From: Xanthostigma xanthostigma
Lineage: Eukaryota > Arthropoda > Insecta > Raphidioptera > Raphidiidae
Assembly (NCBI GenBank): GCA_963575645.1
Contig: OY754473.1
Span: forward strand, 2,728,001 to 2,792,000
DNA: 64,000 nucleotides
Reading direction: 5' to 3'
The translations under genes were made by a program, and so were the position numbers. This document shows, piece by piece, positions 29,931 to 40,282 of this stretch (within the stretch, counting starts at the first letter, position 1; each line of letters starts with the position of its first letter). Under the pieces are notes generated by a model, which saw only the letters and a program-made list of their open reading frames with translations, did not search any database and was not told where the DNA came from.

Positions 29931-30360
29931 CAGAATAGTTCTTTCGACGGCCACGCGTCTTCAGGTCACGCAGACGTTTTTATCGATATTCGATTGTCGC
30001 GTGTAATTTATAACAAATTGAGAAAATTGAAATACGAATAAAAAAAAAAAAACGCAATTTAATGTAGGGTAACGAGACAACACTGGAGGGAAACAACAAT
30101 GCGCACATTGTTGTCTGAATCGCGTAGAAGAATGCCGACGCTTCGAGAATGTTCCAGAACTGAAGGGCGGACCAGCAACAGACATAAATAGACGGTAAAT
30201 AAATAAATTGAGAACAGTGTAAATAAATAATAGATAAGTGTGCTAGATAAATTTTTGTGATATAAATATTCCTTGTATAATATACAAGGAATATTTATAT
30301 CACAGGATACATCAAAAATAAATATTAACAATACAAACCAAAAAACACTTCTTTATAATA
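29931..30360. mobile_element. LTR fossil pieces with perfect palindrome
   Basis: Parts resemble the LTR ends at 11.44-12.03 kb and 41.18-41.62 kb (for example GATAAGTGTGCTAGATAAA). A perfect inverted repeat with 24-base arms and a 1-base centre lies at 30256-30304, where the fragment turns back on itself. Broken and old; family uncertain. Confidence 0.45.
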
Positions 30361-30497
30361 ATGAAATAAAATAAATAACGGAAAAACAACAAACGAATTC
30401 TAACAACACTATATTATAACATTTTTTTTTATTAACACTATATTATAGTGCTTAGAATTCGTTTGCTGTTTTTCCGTTATTTATTTTATTTCATTAC
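30358..30497. repeat. Inverted repeat, about 60-base arms
   Basis: AATGAAATAAAATAAATAAC on the left is mirrored near 30478-30497, with AACGAATTC and ACACTATATTATA also mirrored. The short centre is a T run. Confidence 0.75.
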
Positions 30498-31130
30498 TAG
30501 TGTGACCTGTGCGAATTATTCGCACTAAATAAGTATAATAATTATCACTTTACAAAATTATTTTTTAAATAATATGATTGCAGGTATTCAATTCGTTCCT
30601 AATTTTGCACACTGCTTATAACGTTCTTCTTTTTGTTGTATTACAATATGAAGCCCAGATGACAGATCGAAGAAATATTTTACTAAAATTGTCATATAGA
30701 GGCGCAAGTAGCAAAAGCGTTGAGCTAAGCCGTCAGATGGCATTATGCAGCATTGCTGTGACGTTGTTCAGCGTTGCTCGCTGTTTCAAAATTAAAGTCG
30801 TCAGATGGCAATATGCAGTAAGTATTGTGTCTGTTGTACCTATTACAATATGAAGGTCAGATGACAGATCGAAGTGTTGACGTTGTTTCAAAATTAAAGC
30901 CGTCAGATGGCAGACGTTGTTCAGCGTTGCTGTATTTTAATTAATTTACAAAAGAAAAGCAATAATAAATTTTTTAGTTGTCGATGTCAGTAGAGCAAGC
31001 AATTATCTGTAAAATGATATATAATTTATGTGGAGAAATTTTGAGGTTTTTTCTAAAAAGGGAGGCAAACATCTTTAACCTTAGCGTATTAATATATATG
31101 AAAAAAAAAAAAAAAAGAAAAAAATCTATC
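30498..31130. repeat. Locally duplicated unassigned stretch
   Basis: CAGATGACAGATCGAAG occurs at about 30656 and 30856, and CAAAATTAAAG-CGTCAGATGGCA at about 30786 and 30890, so a block of about 200 bases was partly duplicated. A 91-codon frame (30578-30853) crosses it with no domain. Confidence 0.45.
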
Positions 31131-31330
31131 ACGAATTGCTTTCAAAATAAATAGAAACTAATTATTAATTATTTTTTTATATTTTTAGATCCGTTCTGAA
31201 GAAGATCCAAATCCGGATCGAAACGTTAATGTATTAATTTTATATTGTTTGTTAATATATTGTCTGAAAAATTGGTCGATAATTTTATTTATTGAAGAGT
31301 TCTAATCAGACGTTAATCAAAGATTTTAAT
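31131..31330 (+). mobile_element. Penelope-type piece with ribozyme core, copy 2
   Basis: Closely matches 1650-1833: the ribozyme core, then AATATATTGTCTGAAAAATT and GAGTTCTAATCAGACGTTAA. An A run precedes it. Confidence 0.6.
31196..31226 (+). ncRNA. Hammerhead-like ribozyme core 2
   Basis: CTGAAGA, a 5-bp GATCC/GGATC stem and GAAACGT, identical to core 1 across the motif. Confidence 0.55.
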
Positions 31331-31436
31331 ATATATGATTATAAAGAAGTGTTTTTTGATTTGTTTTGTTAATATTTATTTTTGTTAATAAATATATTTA
31401 CCACCGACAAAGAACAGTTTTGTCAGTTTCGTTACA
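31331..31436 (+). mobile_element. LTR 3' end fossil
   Basis: Ends ...CAGTTTCGTTACA and is similar, in reverse, to the start of the solo LTR at 41180. Only the end of the LTR is present. Broken and old. Confidence 0.5.
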
Positions 31437-31900
31437 GTAATAAGCGCATTGCGGCCGGTAGAGGGGCGGCTATGGAAGCTCATAAATCCAGTCTGGCGCA
31501 CGCACTCTGCTACAATAGTCACCATAAAGCCATAACTCATCGATTCGCGTTCCTATCAAAATATATTCAAGACGCGAGCGCCGCAGTGCAAGTATACACG
31601 TATAGCTCCGTTGTTATAACCACTTACCGACGCCGCCCCACCACGACGGTCACTCAATTCAAATAACCAAAGAATATAAATATAAAAATCACTGAAACGA
31701 TGTTAATGAAATTTTGTAAATGTGTCCTGCTTTGTTTATGACTCCCAGTCTATTTGTTTTTATACGGTGACCACAAAAGTCCATTAAAACTTAAATTAGC
31801 CTGAATATAAAAGCGTATCATATATGACTTTAAAATCATTCTAAAAATAGAGAAACAAAAAAATTCAACATTTTTTTCGACTCAAATTCTTAACTTATTT
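31437..31900. other. Unassigned stretch
   Basis: The first 230 bases are GC-rich; a forward frame of 94 codons (31382-31666) starts in the LTR piece and has no recognised domain. The remainder is AT-rich. Confidence 0.3.
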
Positions 31901-31979
31901 AAATAAATAAAATTGTCGACCAATTTTTTTCAGACTATGTATTGACAAAAAATAATATAAATCAATATAACAAAAGATG

Positions 31980-32010
31980 ACGTTTCGATCCGGATTTGGA
32001 TCTTCTTCAG
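31980..32010 (-). ncRNA. Hammerhead-like ribozyme core 3
   Basis: On the minus strand CTGAAGA, GATCC/GGATC stem, GAAACGTC. The GTC after GAAAC is the preferred hammerhead cleavage triplet. Confidence 0.55.
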
Positions 32011-32120
32011 AAATATCTAAATAGAAAATGATAGTTTGAATGATTCAAAAAATTAATCGTGTATTCTATTAGAAAATAAGTAGCTAATACTAATTAATTT
32101 TTATATTTTTTTAGATGTTT

Positions 32121-32151
32121 CTGAAGAAGATCCAAATTCGGATCGAAACGT
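32121..32151 (+). ncRNA. Hammerhead-like ribozyme core 4
   Basis: CTGAAGA, a GATCC/GGATC stem with one loop change, then GAAACGTC. Confidence 0.55.
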
Positions 32152-32240
32152 CATATTTTGTTATATTGATTTATATTTTTATATTATTTTTTGTCAATAT
32201 ATTATAGTCTGAAAAAAATTGGTCGACAAGTTTATTTATT

Positions 32241-32836
32241 CAAGAACTTTAGTTGGCCATGATGTGTCAAAAAATGTAATAAGGAAACTGATGTTAATTT
32301 GTTTACACTGACAGCGGAACGTCAAATTAGGGTGCCAATGGTCGTTATTTTACTTAAATCGCCATCAGCGCAACAGCCCAGAACACAACAAGCATTTCCA
32401 GATCGCCTAGTTTTGCTCATGTTTTCTTTGCAATTATAACAACTTCATAAAATTATAACTATTTTCACGTTTAATAAACATTGCTCACTGACATACGGAA
32501 AATTTGAGTTTGAAGTTTCCCCTAATGCTCACCACAAACGCTCGCATCGAAAAATTTGTAACTCCGCCTCCTGCACATAGCCCATAGGACAGCCACACAA
32601 TTTTACAAAACAAGCTGCAAATATTTGGATCAGTGAACCGTGTTTGATAAAATATATTTTATTAGACAAATTAAAAAAAAAAGTACTTGCGTGGAAAGAT
32701 GTTCAAAGGCATATGTATTGATTGATAAAAATACAGAAATATTCAATGAACTTACACTAATTTATAACCTACATTACACTCATATATCAAAAAGTGGAAT
32801 AGTCTAAATGTGTCGACTGAAAATCGTTGCTGGAAG
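32241..32836. other. Unassigned stretch
   Basis: No repeat or gene recognised; appears single-copy in the window. Confidence 0.3.
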
Positions 32837-33153
32837 TATAATACGCGCCACGAATCTAAAAGGCTCGGAAGTTAGATGCGAATGCGGGCTTGCGCTTGTA
32901 CAGTCCGTTGAAAAACCACAAACTCGCAACTCAACAAAACTAATATAACAGTAACAACTTGACAATAGCGTACTCGACTGTACTTTAAAAAGCAGGAAAG
33001 CGACAAGTGACAAAGGCAACAAGCGATCACGGCCAATCACCGACGAGTGCACGTTCCGTGCATGTAGCTGGGAGGTGGTGGGAGTCTCAACGGCTCTTAA
33101 ATGTGCCTTTGCGACTAACTTCCGAACCTTTTAGATCCGTGGCGCGTATTATA
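32837..33153. mobile_element. MITE family with GCGCCACG ends, copy 2
   Basis: Perfect outer TATAATACGCGCC against GGCGCGTATTATA, then AATCTAAAAGG mirrored with small differences. Interior about 90 percent like 9565-9890 by eye. Confidence 0.8.
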
Positions 33154-33213
33154 TTTTCAAAACTTCCACACCAACAATCTGAATGACGCAAACTTTTACA
33201 TTTTTATAGAATA

Positions 33214-33500
33214 CAAGCTTTATCCGCGATTTCGTCCGCGTGGAATCAGTGACTACAATAATTGATATAATTATTTAAAAAATTCATAAAAAAGCAAGAC
33301 TAATAATTGAATACAGTCTTATAAAACAATTTTTTACCATCTTTTACAAAAACATAAAGATTTTGTGGATTCGATACACGTGAGCAAGCCATACATAGCT
33401 GGCCGTGCGAAAAACATGTATTTTCTAAATTAATGAAATATATGAATATCTCTGCAGCATGGCATCTGATAATTCGGCTCTTTATCAATACTTCTGACAT
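33214..33500 (-). mobile_element. 3' end of an autonomous-type Helitron
   Basis: A helicase tail is followed, about 80 bases after its stop, by CCACGCGGACGAAATCGCGG, a hairpin of the type seen at the CTAG ends of the other Helitrons here, and then GCTTG at the place of GCTAG. The 5' side is lost where a (GA)n run and an ACCATTCC copy begin. Confidence 0.65.
33300..33485 (-). pseudogene. C-terminus of Helitron (PIF1-like) helicase
   Basis: Minus-strand peptide FSHGQLCMACSRVSNPQNL followed by YVFVKDG. This matches the last conserved helicase motif of Helitron Rep-helicases (SHGQLYVACSRV-x-NP-x-NL). The frame is open to a stop near 33302. Upstream of about 33485 it runs into simple sequence, so the rest of the protein is absent. 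Confidence 0.8.
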
Positions 33501-33508
33501 GTGTGAAA

Positions 33509-33528
33509 GACAGAGAGAGAGAGAGAGG
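33509..33528. repeat. (GA)n microsatellite
   Basis: About nine GA units at the junction between the Helitron fragment and the next repeat. Confidence 0.8.
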
Positions 33529-33992
33529 ATGTTTGGTATGCAAATATGAAGAGCTCTACTGTTTTTGGGGAAACTCGACGCATGCACAAAAGAGATATAT
33601 GCTATAACGGTATTTTTTATATGATAATAATGGTATACTTTTCATAAAGGCTTATTATTCTATTTATATTTTCAAGAAAGTTTTGTTAAAAAAATGTTTT
33701 TCTAAAATTTATATTTTCGGAAATATTTTGAAAATAAAAAAAATCAGCCGCTCTTTTATTTTATGGATCTGTCAGAAATAAACTAGTTAGGCATGCTTTG
33801 ATTAATTTTTACATGACGTGGAACATATTAAGTAACCATGGCAAGGAATAGCAAATATCATATTGAATACTAACCATTACCCGCGTCACCTCACGCGATA
33901 TTAGAAATGTTATTTTCTTTATTATAATCAAATGTCAACATTTTTGAAGTTGGAATGGTCCCGTCGCCCAATTGGCTGGAATTTTTTTCATG
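33526..33992 (+). repeat. ACCATTCC-family repeat, 5' truncated copy 6
   Basis: Begins at GAGGATGTTTGGTATGCAAA and runs to the normal GGCTGGAATTTTTTT end. Confidence 0.8.
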
Positions 33993-34460
33993 AGTTATAA
34001 ATAGAAGACCAGCAAAAGGCTATTATATGAATGACTCTAATAAAGTTGCACTTCCCCCATGAGCTTATGTGGGTGAGTCCGCCATTTTTTTTTAATCAAT
34101 CAAGAATTGATGTTTCTACTAAACCGTCGATTACATTAGCCAAGTCCCGTTTCAAGCTTGCCGATAACATCACAGTATTGTGATTGTCGATTCGTTCAAC
34201 CGTCAGCATTAAATTAGTTTCATTTTGAATGTTGTGCTTTAAAGTTGGTAACGCCGTGTATTGACTGTGTATATGTAAAACATCGCATTTACATTTACCC
34301 ATTGACATTGAGAATGGACTGCGCCAAAAAGGCCGGACTTCAGAAATTGTGTCGTTCTAACAAATACTTTTATTCTATACTGAGCATATAGGAATAAATT
34401 CGCAATCGAACCATTAGGGTGCAAACATATACTTTTGTCTTTTTTACGCAGTAGCGGCAG
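33993..34460. other. Unassigned stretch with one open frame
   Basis: Holds the minus-strand frame described next and, at 34340-34445, about 100 bases that recur inverted at 2480-2590. That suggests repeat-derived DNA. Confidence 0.35.
34096..34308 (-). CDS. Unrecognised small open frame
   Basis: Seventy codons, MSMGKCKCDVLHIH to ending VETSILD. Its composition is less AT-driven than chance frames here and includes a plausible mix of residues, but no domain was recognised. It lies next to a repeated segment, so it may be a fragment of a transposon gene. Confidence 0.2.
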   Translation of the reverse strand: MSMGKCKCDVLHIHSQYTALPTLKHNIQNETNLMLTVERIDNHNTVMLSASLKRDLANVIDGLVETSILD

Positions 34461-35285
34461 TAAGCATTGGCGTATCTAGGAGGGCAAAACAAGCACGGTG
34501 GGCCCAGCTTAAGAAATTACTAATTTTCTCCCTCCTGGCCAAAAGCGGGGTACGCCCATGTTAACGTCATAGAAAAAGACAAAGTTTTTGAAACAGAGAT
34601 ACTTTATTCAGATTGAATGCAAGTACATCAACCAAATCCTATCATCGGAGAAATCAGGGAATTACATCGAAGAAAGAGACGCAGATATATTTTCGATACG
34701 CTTTGTTGCCTTCGCTCACCGCACGTTGAGTAGATAGGCAATGATTCATATAGTAAATTATTAAATATATGCGTTCTAAAAATGAAGATAGAAGCATTAT
34801 GGCTGTCCTATTCAAATTTGGCTTGTATCTAATCTATGTTTTTGATGGGATATCATTACGTTTTGTAAATAAATTATCATTATTCATCATTCAAAAGTGA
34901 TTTGTAAAATTATTCATCTTTTTTCTGTACCTATAGTTTTTTATTTTGAAAGGCGCTAGGTGTTAATATAAATCGATTGCTTGGAAAATACTTCAAATTT
35001 TAAAAATTCACTGTTTTCTGATTTTTTTCCTTGTATACACACAATTATTACCAAGCTGGACGCCAAATTTCAACTTTCTAGGTCATCTGGAAGTGGGTTA
35101 GGTTTTTGATCTATATGTCAGTCAGTGATAAAAATGCCGATTTTTAGACGTCAATATCTCAATAACCGTTTGAGCTGTATTTATGAAATTTGGGGTTCTA
35201 GTTAATCTAAAAGGTTTTAATAAATATACCAAAATTCATGCGTTTATGTTAAATAGATTTTGAGTTATTAAGGGGTTAAAAGTGG
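34461..35285. other. Unassigned stretch
   Basis: A small possible MITE with weakly mirrored CATTGGCGTATCTAGG and GGGGTACGCCCATG lies at about 34466-34550. The phrase GAAATTTGGGGTTCTAGTTA near 35188 has the look of a transposon end region. Nothing else recognised. Confidence 0.3.
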
Positions 35286-35293
35286 CTCCAAAT

Positions 35294-35527
35294 CAAGAGC
35301 GTAGATAGGGGGGGGTAAAGGGGGTAATTACCCCCCAGGATCATAATAATACAAAAATTTAGAAATACTTCTTGAAAAAAAAATTGTAAAATTGGTTTGG
35401 GAATTAATATTTTGCTTGACACCTTCCTTCGTGAGTATTTTTGTGTGATATTAATAAAACTCAAAAAAATATTGATTTTTTTGCTTTACCCCCCCCCCCC
35501 CTAGGAAAAAAAATATCTCCGCCCTTT
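35294..35527. mobile_element. hAT MITE, family 4, complete
   Basis: CAAGAGCGTAGAT at the left and ATCTCCGCCCTTT at the right are mirrored with two differences. A perfect 8-base duplication CTCCAAAT lies at 35286-35293 and 35528-35535. G and C runs stand just inside the ends. Relatives are at 38943 (one end) and 48037. Confidence 0.85.
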
Positions 35528-35535
35528 CTCCAAAT

Positions 35536-36144
35536 GGTTCCTTTTTCTTGGTTGCACTTGGCTGGACACGCTGCCACGTATCTAGATGTTTATAAAATTA
35601 ATAGAATAATAAATCGTTATGGAAAAATAATAATCAATCAATGAATTGGGAGAATACGCGTCTAGTTCTCTATGTCAATGAGTTTACCAAAATGGAATGG
35701 TTTGAGTTAGCGATAGAAATCAAATAAAAATGAATGAAAAGAGAAATCGAGCTGTAAATTTTACACATGACGAAATTGAAACTCTCTGTGGTGAAAGGAA
35801 ACACCAATGTAATAGAAAATGTAAAAAGAAAAGTTGATACGAGTTTCAAATACAACATAATATGCACCGCAAAGGTTCGCCGCGACTGCATAAAGAGTTG
35901 CATTGATAAATTCAGTGTTCGTATTTCAACTACATATATTTGATTTTGATATACCGGCTGTTTCAAAAGTCCCGGAACGGCTGAATATCTCAGAGATTAA
36001 AAAAAGAACCAACTTAAAAATCATGCTGTATATCTATCAGTTTATATCATCATGCTGAAAAAAGCTTCCATTTTTGTAACTGACTTAATTTGTTAAATAT
36101 ATCCCTTACTTTATGTCTTATGGTTATATGGAGTAAATAATAGT
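35536..36144. other. Unassigned stretch
   Basis: At 35955-36030 the words TTTCAAAAGTCCCGGAA and CAACTTAAAAATCATGCTGTAT resemble a piece at 53.4 kb. Possibly a mariner-type end. A 98-codon minus frame (35670-35966) has no recognised domain. Confidence 0.3.
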
Positions 36145-36653
36145 ATATTGTGCGACTAGTGAGAGAAGGAGAAGATTCCATGAGCGTGAAATTTGCCGCA
36201 CGAGCTTAGCGAGTGCGGTAACACGCGAGTGGAATATTCTCCTTCGATCAATGGTCGCACATAATATTTTATTCAACTAGCACGAGTAATATGTAATCGG
36301 GGCCCCGATAAAAGAGGGAAAAATAATAAATCACTTCATTGATTGACGTAGCCAGCGCCGTCGATCCACACAAGATAGCCATGACTTTCGCTGAATTGCG
36401 ATGCTGTTTTCATATATACAATACCGCCTACCTACCACGTTCCTATTGGTCCAGAAGCTGCGTGCAGTTTTTTTTCATTATTGCACGCTCGAGCTTGCTA
36501 CTGCGTTTCTATTGGTCCAGAAAATTCATTATCTCACAGTACGGCTCATTATTAGCACTCTACGCGTCAACCTGAAGTAATTTATTATTTCTCCCGAATT
36601 TAGCAGGGCCCTGAAATTACATATTACTCACGCGTGTTGAATAAATATTATTA
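36145..36653 (+). mobile_element. Composite MITE with hairpin partner, copy 1
   Basis: First part (36155-36262): GCGACTAGTGAGAGAAGGAG mirrored by CTCCTTCGATCAATGGTCGC, forming a hairpin. Second part (36265-36653): inverted ends TATTCAACTAGCACGAGTAA and TTACTCACGCGTGTTGAATA, with TAATAAAT..ACTTCA mirrored inside. The same pair occurs in opposite orientation at 42953-43440. Confidence 0.7.
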
Positions 36654-36715
36654 TTATTATTAACCTTGTATAGGTAATTACTGTTCGTTACTAATTTTTT
36701 TACACTCTTAGTGCG

Positions 36716-37970
36716 AGATACGGTATTAGAAATATATACCCTTATCTGTTATTTGATGATGACAAAGATTATGTATGTTAGATAATATTATATACATTAT
36801 AAATCGCACATGGGTTGCCTAGCTAAATTAAATAAATTCTAGTTAACTTTTTTGGATCAACTTACACGATTTGTTAATCATAAAAATCGAGCCTAAGATG
36901 AGAGAATACGACACAACGAATTGGAATATATCATTAGTTCTGCAACGATGATCGACAGCTATGTTGCAACGGATCACTGCCTTTCGTCGGCCCGGATCGG
37001 CTCGTCGGAAGCCAGGGTACGCTGCAGTGATTTACTAGATACTTTAAAAGAAAGAATAAACCAGCGTACTTTCGAACTGAAAAAATCAGTGTTTATTTGT
37101 TACAATATTTTATTTAGAAACAAAACAATTAGACATAGGCGAGTACAATATTCAAATTAACATCATTTAGCAAATAATAAATAAATATATAATATCTCAA
37201 AATTATGAGGATAATACGCACCTTCAAACGGTGGGGGATATACGGTCAGGATTGCTGGCTAACGGCGCGGCCTGCGGCGCACACTCGCCAGGAGAGAATC
37301 TCTCGGGAGCGGCTAGTAGTGGTGAGACGGGATCAGCGGACGGCGATTTCTCACTGGGAGTCTTGCGACTCCCAACGTCAGCTGTCTGGATTGGTACTGG
37401 TGACCCATTCGGACTCGGAACAAACCTGTTCCCAACACCAGGCGGACGGGATACTAGTATAGATACAAACGGTTGACAAGAGCAAGAGCTATTTTTATTT
37501 ATCACAATTTTTACTGTTTATTTCTTACAATGTGCAGGAATTAGTCACTGTCACTCGGTACTCACGTTTAAAACCGTACATTCCCGAGACTGATATAAAA
37601 AGCTATTGTACTCGCATTAGTGACGATTCATCTTTTGCTATCGTCACAGTTCTATACATAAATATAGATCATCCACATAAACATACCTTGTAAATAGTTG
37701 TGTTCTGTGCACTTTGAGTTTATTTGTTTTGTTAACATTTTTTTTGTGTCATATTCTCTCTTCTTAGGCTCGATTTTCATGATTAAAAATCGGGGAAGTC
37801 GATACAAAAAAGTTATTTGGAATTTTTTTTATTTAACAGCATCGGTACGCGATTTAGCTAGGCAACCCTTTTGCGATTTATCAATGTATAAATATTATCT
37901 AACATATAATCTTTGTCATCATCAAATAACAAGTGAGGGTATATATTTCTAATACCGGATCTTAGACTAT
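36716..37970. mobile_element. Element with ~190-base inverted ends
   Basis: GGTATTAGAAATATATACCC at the left is mirrored near 37938-37958. The inverted homology continues through TGATGATGACAAAGATTAT, GGTTGCCTAGCTAAAT and AAAATCGAGCCTAAG. The interior includes a GC-rich island. No transposase motif was recognised. Confidence 0.7.
37205..37505. other. GC-rich island with overlapping open frames
   Basis: Strikingly GC-rich against its AT-rich surroundings and open in three frames at once (85, 81 and, on the minus strand, 93 codons). Multi-frame openness follows from base composition and none has a recognised domain. It may be cargo of the surrounding TIR element or a gene fragment. Confidence 0.3.
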
Positions 37971-38381
37971 CTGAATCATGTATAATCGTTGCTGAGTTCT
38001 TAGAAAAAATAATATTTGTATTTCCAGATTGCAACAAAAACGGTCGAAAAATGCGAATGCCAGTGAAACAATAATATTATCTCAACTTTTTCGAATACAA
38101 TTTTGTGTGAAACTCGAAAGCTGTGCTTTTCAGAAACGTTTTAAATACTTTTGCAGTTCTCGCAGAATATTTAAAACAATATTATCATTAGAGATCGGAT
38201 CGACACAAAGACGCGGGTGGAGACGAATCCCCGATGAATGGATTATTGAAATGTTTTACTAAGCGTCGACCGCATAAATATGCTCCTAACATCCGATATT
38301 CACTTGTTTATATACCGAGTGTTCACGTTATTTGAATACGCGAGGGGGGATCCCTTACGCGATTTCTGACCTCAACAGTTA
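37971..38381. other. Unassigned stretch
   Basis: A forward frame of 77 codons (38029-38262) without domain features; no repeat recognised. Confidence 0.3.
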
Positions 38382-38389
38382 GTCCCGTA

Positions 38390-38892
38390 TAGGGTTGGGT
38401 AACTCAGATCTGAACCGGTTCAAAGAGCCGGCTCCGACAGAAGATCCGTGAGAGCCACCTCACTTTTTTATGAGCCAACGGCTCAACGGATCCGCATAGC
38501 TCAGTGAAACACTTAACACACAGAAGCAATAAGTATCTGTCAGCTCAAATGACTCATGCATCATATGTCTGGCTATGGTACACACTACGCACAGGCGGTA
38601 CAGTTATTACACTGTTTTACTTAAGTCACAACTATTTAAGGTTTTGTATTGCATATGGCAATATGCTTTCTGTAACATAGCAAGTATAGCAACCTGTAAA
38701 ACCCCGTCTTATAATATGTGAGTCAGTCACTGGCATAATATTACGTGATATAATTGACTCAACTAACTCAGTTGACTCGAATAACATATTCAGAACTCGG
38801 CTCTTTTTGAACCGGTTCAGGGAGCCGGCTCACATACGGGATCAAGATGCAAAGATGCAGATCACTAAAAAGACCCGTTTATCCCATCTCTA
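38390..38892. mobile_element. hAT element, family 5, complete
   Basis: TAGGGTTGGG and inverted CCCATCTCTA ends with a perfect 8-base duplication GTCCCGTA (38382-38389, 38893-38900). Subterminal GAACCGGTTC and GAGCCGGCTC palindromes are present near both ends. No transposase. Confidence 0.9.
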
Positions 38893-38942
38893 GTCCCGTA
38901 TATCAAAATTTGATAATTTTGAACACATCATTCCTTATTAAG

Positions 38943-39180
38943 GGCGTAGATATGGCAAAGGGGATCATAAAAATAAAAAAATATAACTGAAAATAATACA
39001 AATAGGTACCTGCCTAAAAAATAAAATTTAGAAATACTTTTTGAAAAAGAATTTGTAAAATTAGTTTGGGAATTAATATTTTGCTTGACACCTTCCCTTG
39101 TGAGTATTCTTGTAACTTTAAAAAATATAATTTTTTTGATTTTTCGTGTACTATTTGAATGTATAAATAATCGTACAAAG
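38943..39180. mobile_element. hAT family 4 fragment, one end
   Basis: Begins AGGGCGTAGATATGG and shares GGGAATTAATATTTTGCTTG with the 35294 and 48037 elements. The other end is lost at the next repeat. Confidence 0.65.
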
Positions 39181-39727
39181 TTTTTTTTGACGTGATAACG
39201 TCTTATAAATTGATGAAACACCAATCTTATAAATTGATGAAACACCGGCTGCATGTACGGAAAAATGTCACGTTCCGAAATGTGTCACGTTCCGCCTGAC
39301 CCTGTGCGTGCAAGCGAGAGCGCAGTATAAGCGATAGAGAAGCACGATCGGCCCAAGTTTGACAGCTACAAAAATCTATTTTTTAAAGATCACAAGACAC
39401 AAACTTCCAATAGACTGCCACAGTTCGCTCGTATATATACTTACAGGGAGTGAAAAATCCACACCACCCGACCGTCCGTTTATTAAAACTGCGTGTATTT
39501 TGAAACCGGTTCATTATATTTAAAAACCGTTTCTACAGTTGGTTAGAACTCTAATTTTACTATTGAAATATGTAAAAATAAATGTTTGGAAACGTATACG
39601 TATAATGTGAAAAATAAAAAAAGTTATTTTTCAACACTTTACGAGTATGGTTCAATGTTTCTTTATGACGTTATCACGTAAAACTATCGTCCGTAAACCG
39701 ACTTTACAGACAACCAATTTTTTTTTT
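39181..39727 (+). mobile_element. GACGTGATAACG-family element, copy 3
   Basis: Has the common outer parts but a different middle from copies 1 and 2: CAAGCGAGAGCGCAGTATAA and AGCGATAGAGAAGC instead of the Helitron-like segment. It probably shows the form before capture. Confidence 0.75.
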
Positions 39728-40282
39728 ATAAATCCTGATTATCACAAAGGAAATCATATCTGAAAAAAGTCATTTATTCCTGTCCGCGCATGAGAATGAC
39801 CCTTTAATATCTAGTTTGGAATAATTTTCGAGATTTTCACTTCGTAGCGATTTTTAGAATTCACTCGGTATAATTTGCGTATTGTGTCTTGTCACATTTA
39901 AACAGAATATTCTATATGTGTCGTTCATTTTATCATATTTTAAACAATTCGTCTCATCACATGTACTATTTCATCTACAAGATTTCTTTTTAAAATCTAT
40001 GAATATTTATAAGGTTTGAAGAAAAGTATATATCTCGGTTTTATTCATATCTGTCTTTATTTGTATTTAAGGAATTTCAATATTTTTTCAAGTCATAAGG
40101 AAATTTACGGGAATACAATTGTTTTTTTCATTTGACTGTTTTTCATCTAATTTGTCTGCACTATATGCAAAGTTGTGTCCATCAAACGATTAATTATCCA
40201 ACCCCATAGTGTCTAATTATATGGAACAAATCCGTAAATATTTGGACCAAATGACGTCAAAATTTTAAAAAACTGTTTAAAG
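39728..40282. other. AT-rich unassigned stretch
   Basis: No gene or repeat recognised. Confidence 0.3.

Larger units (their letters stand above)
31901..32240. mobile_element. Penelope-type pieces in inverted orientation
   Basis: The outer arms ATAAATAAAATTGTCGACC and GGTCGACAAGTTTATTTAT are inverted, each carrying a hammerhead-like core (31980-32010 minus, 32121-32151 plus) about 110 bases apart. Terminal repeats of Penelope-like elements are known in inverted as well as direct arrangement. Confidence 0.6.

Noticed and set aside
37231-37476. Glycine/serine-rich GC-rich frames
   Set aside because: Three overlapping frames are open at once, which is expected from base composition; no motif favours any of them as a gene.
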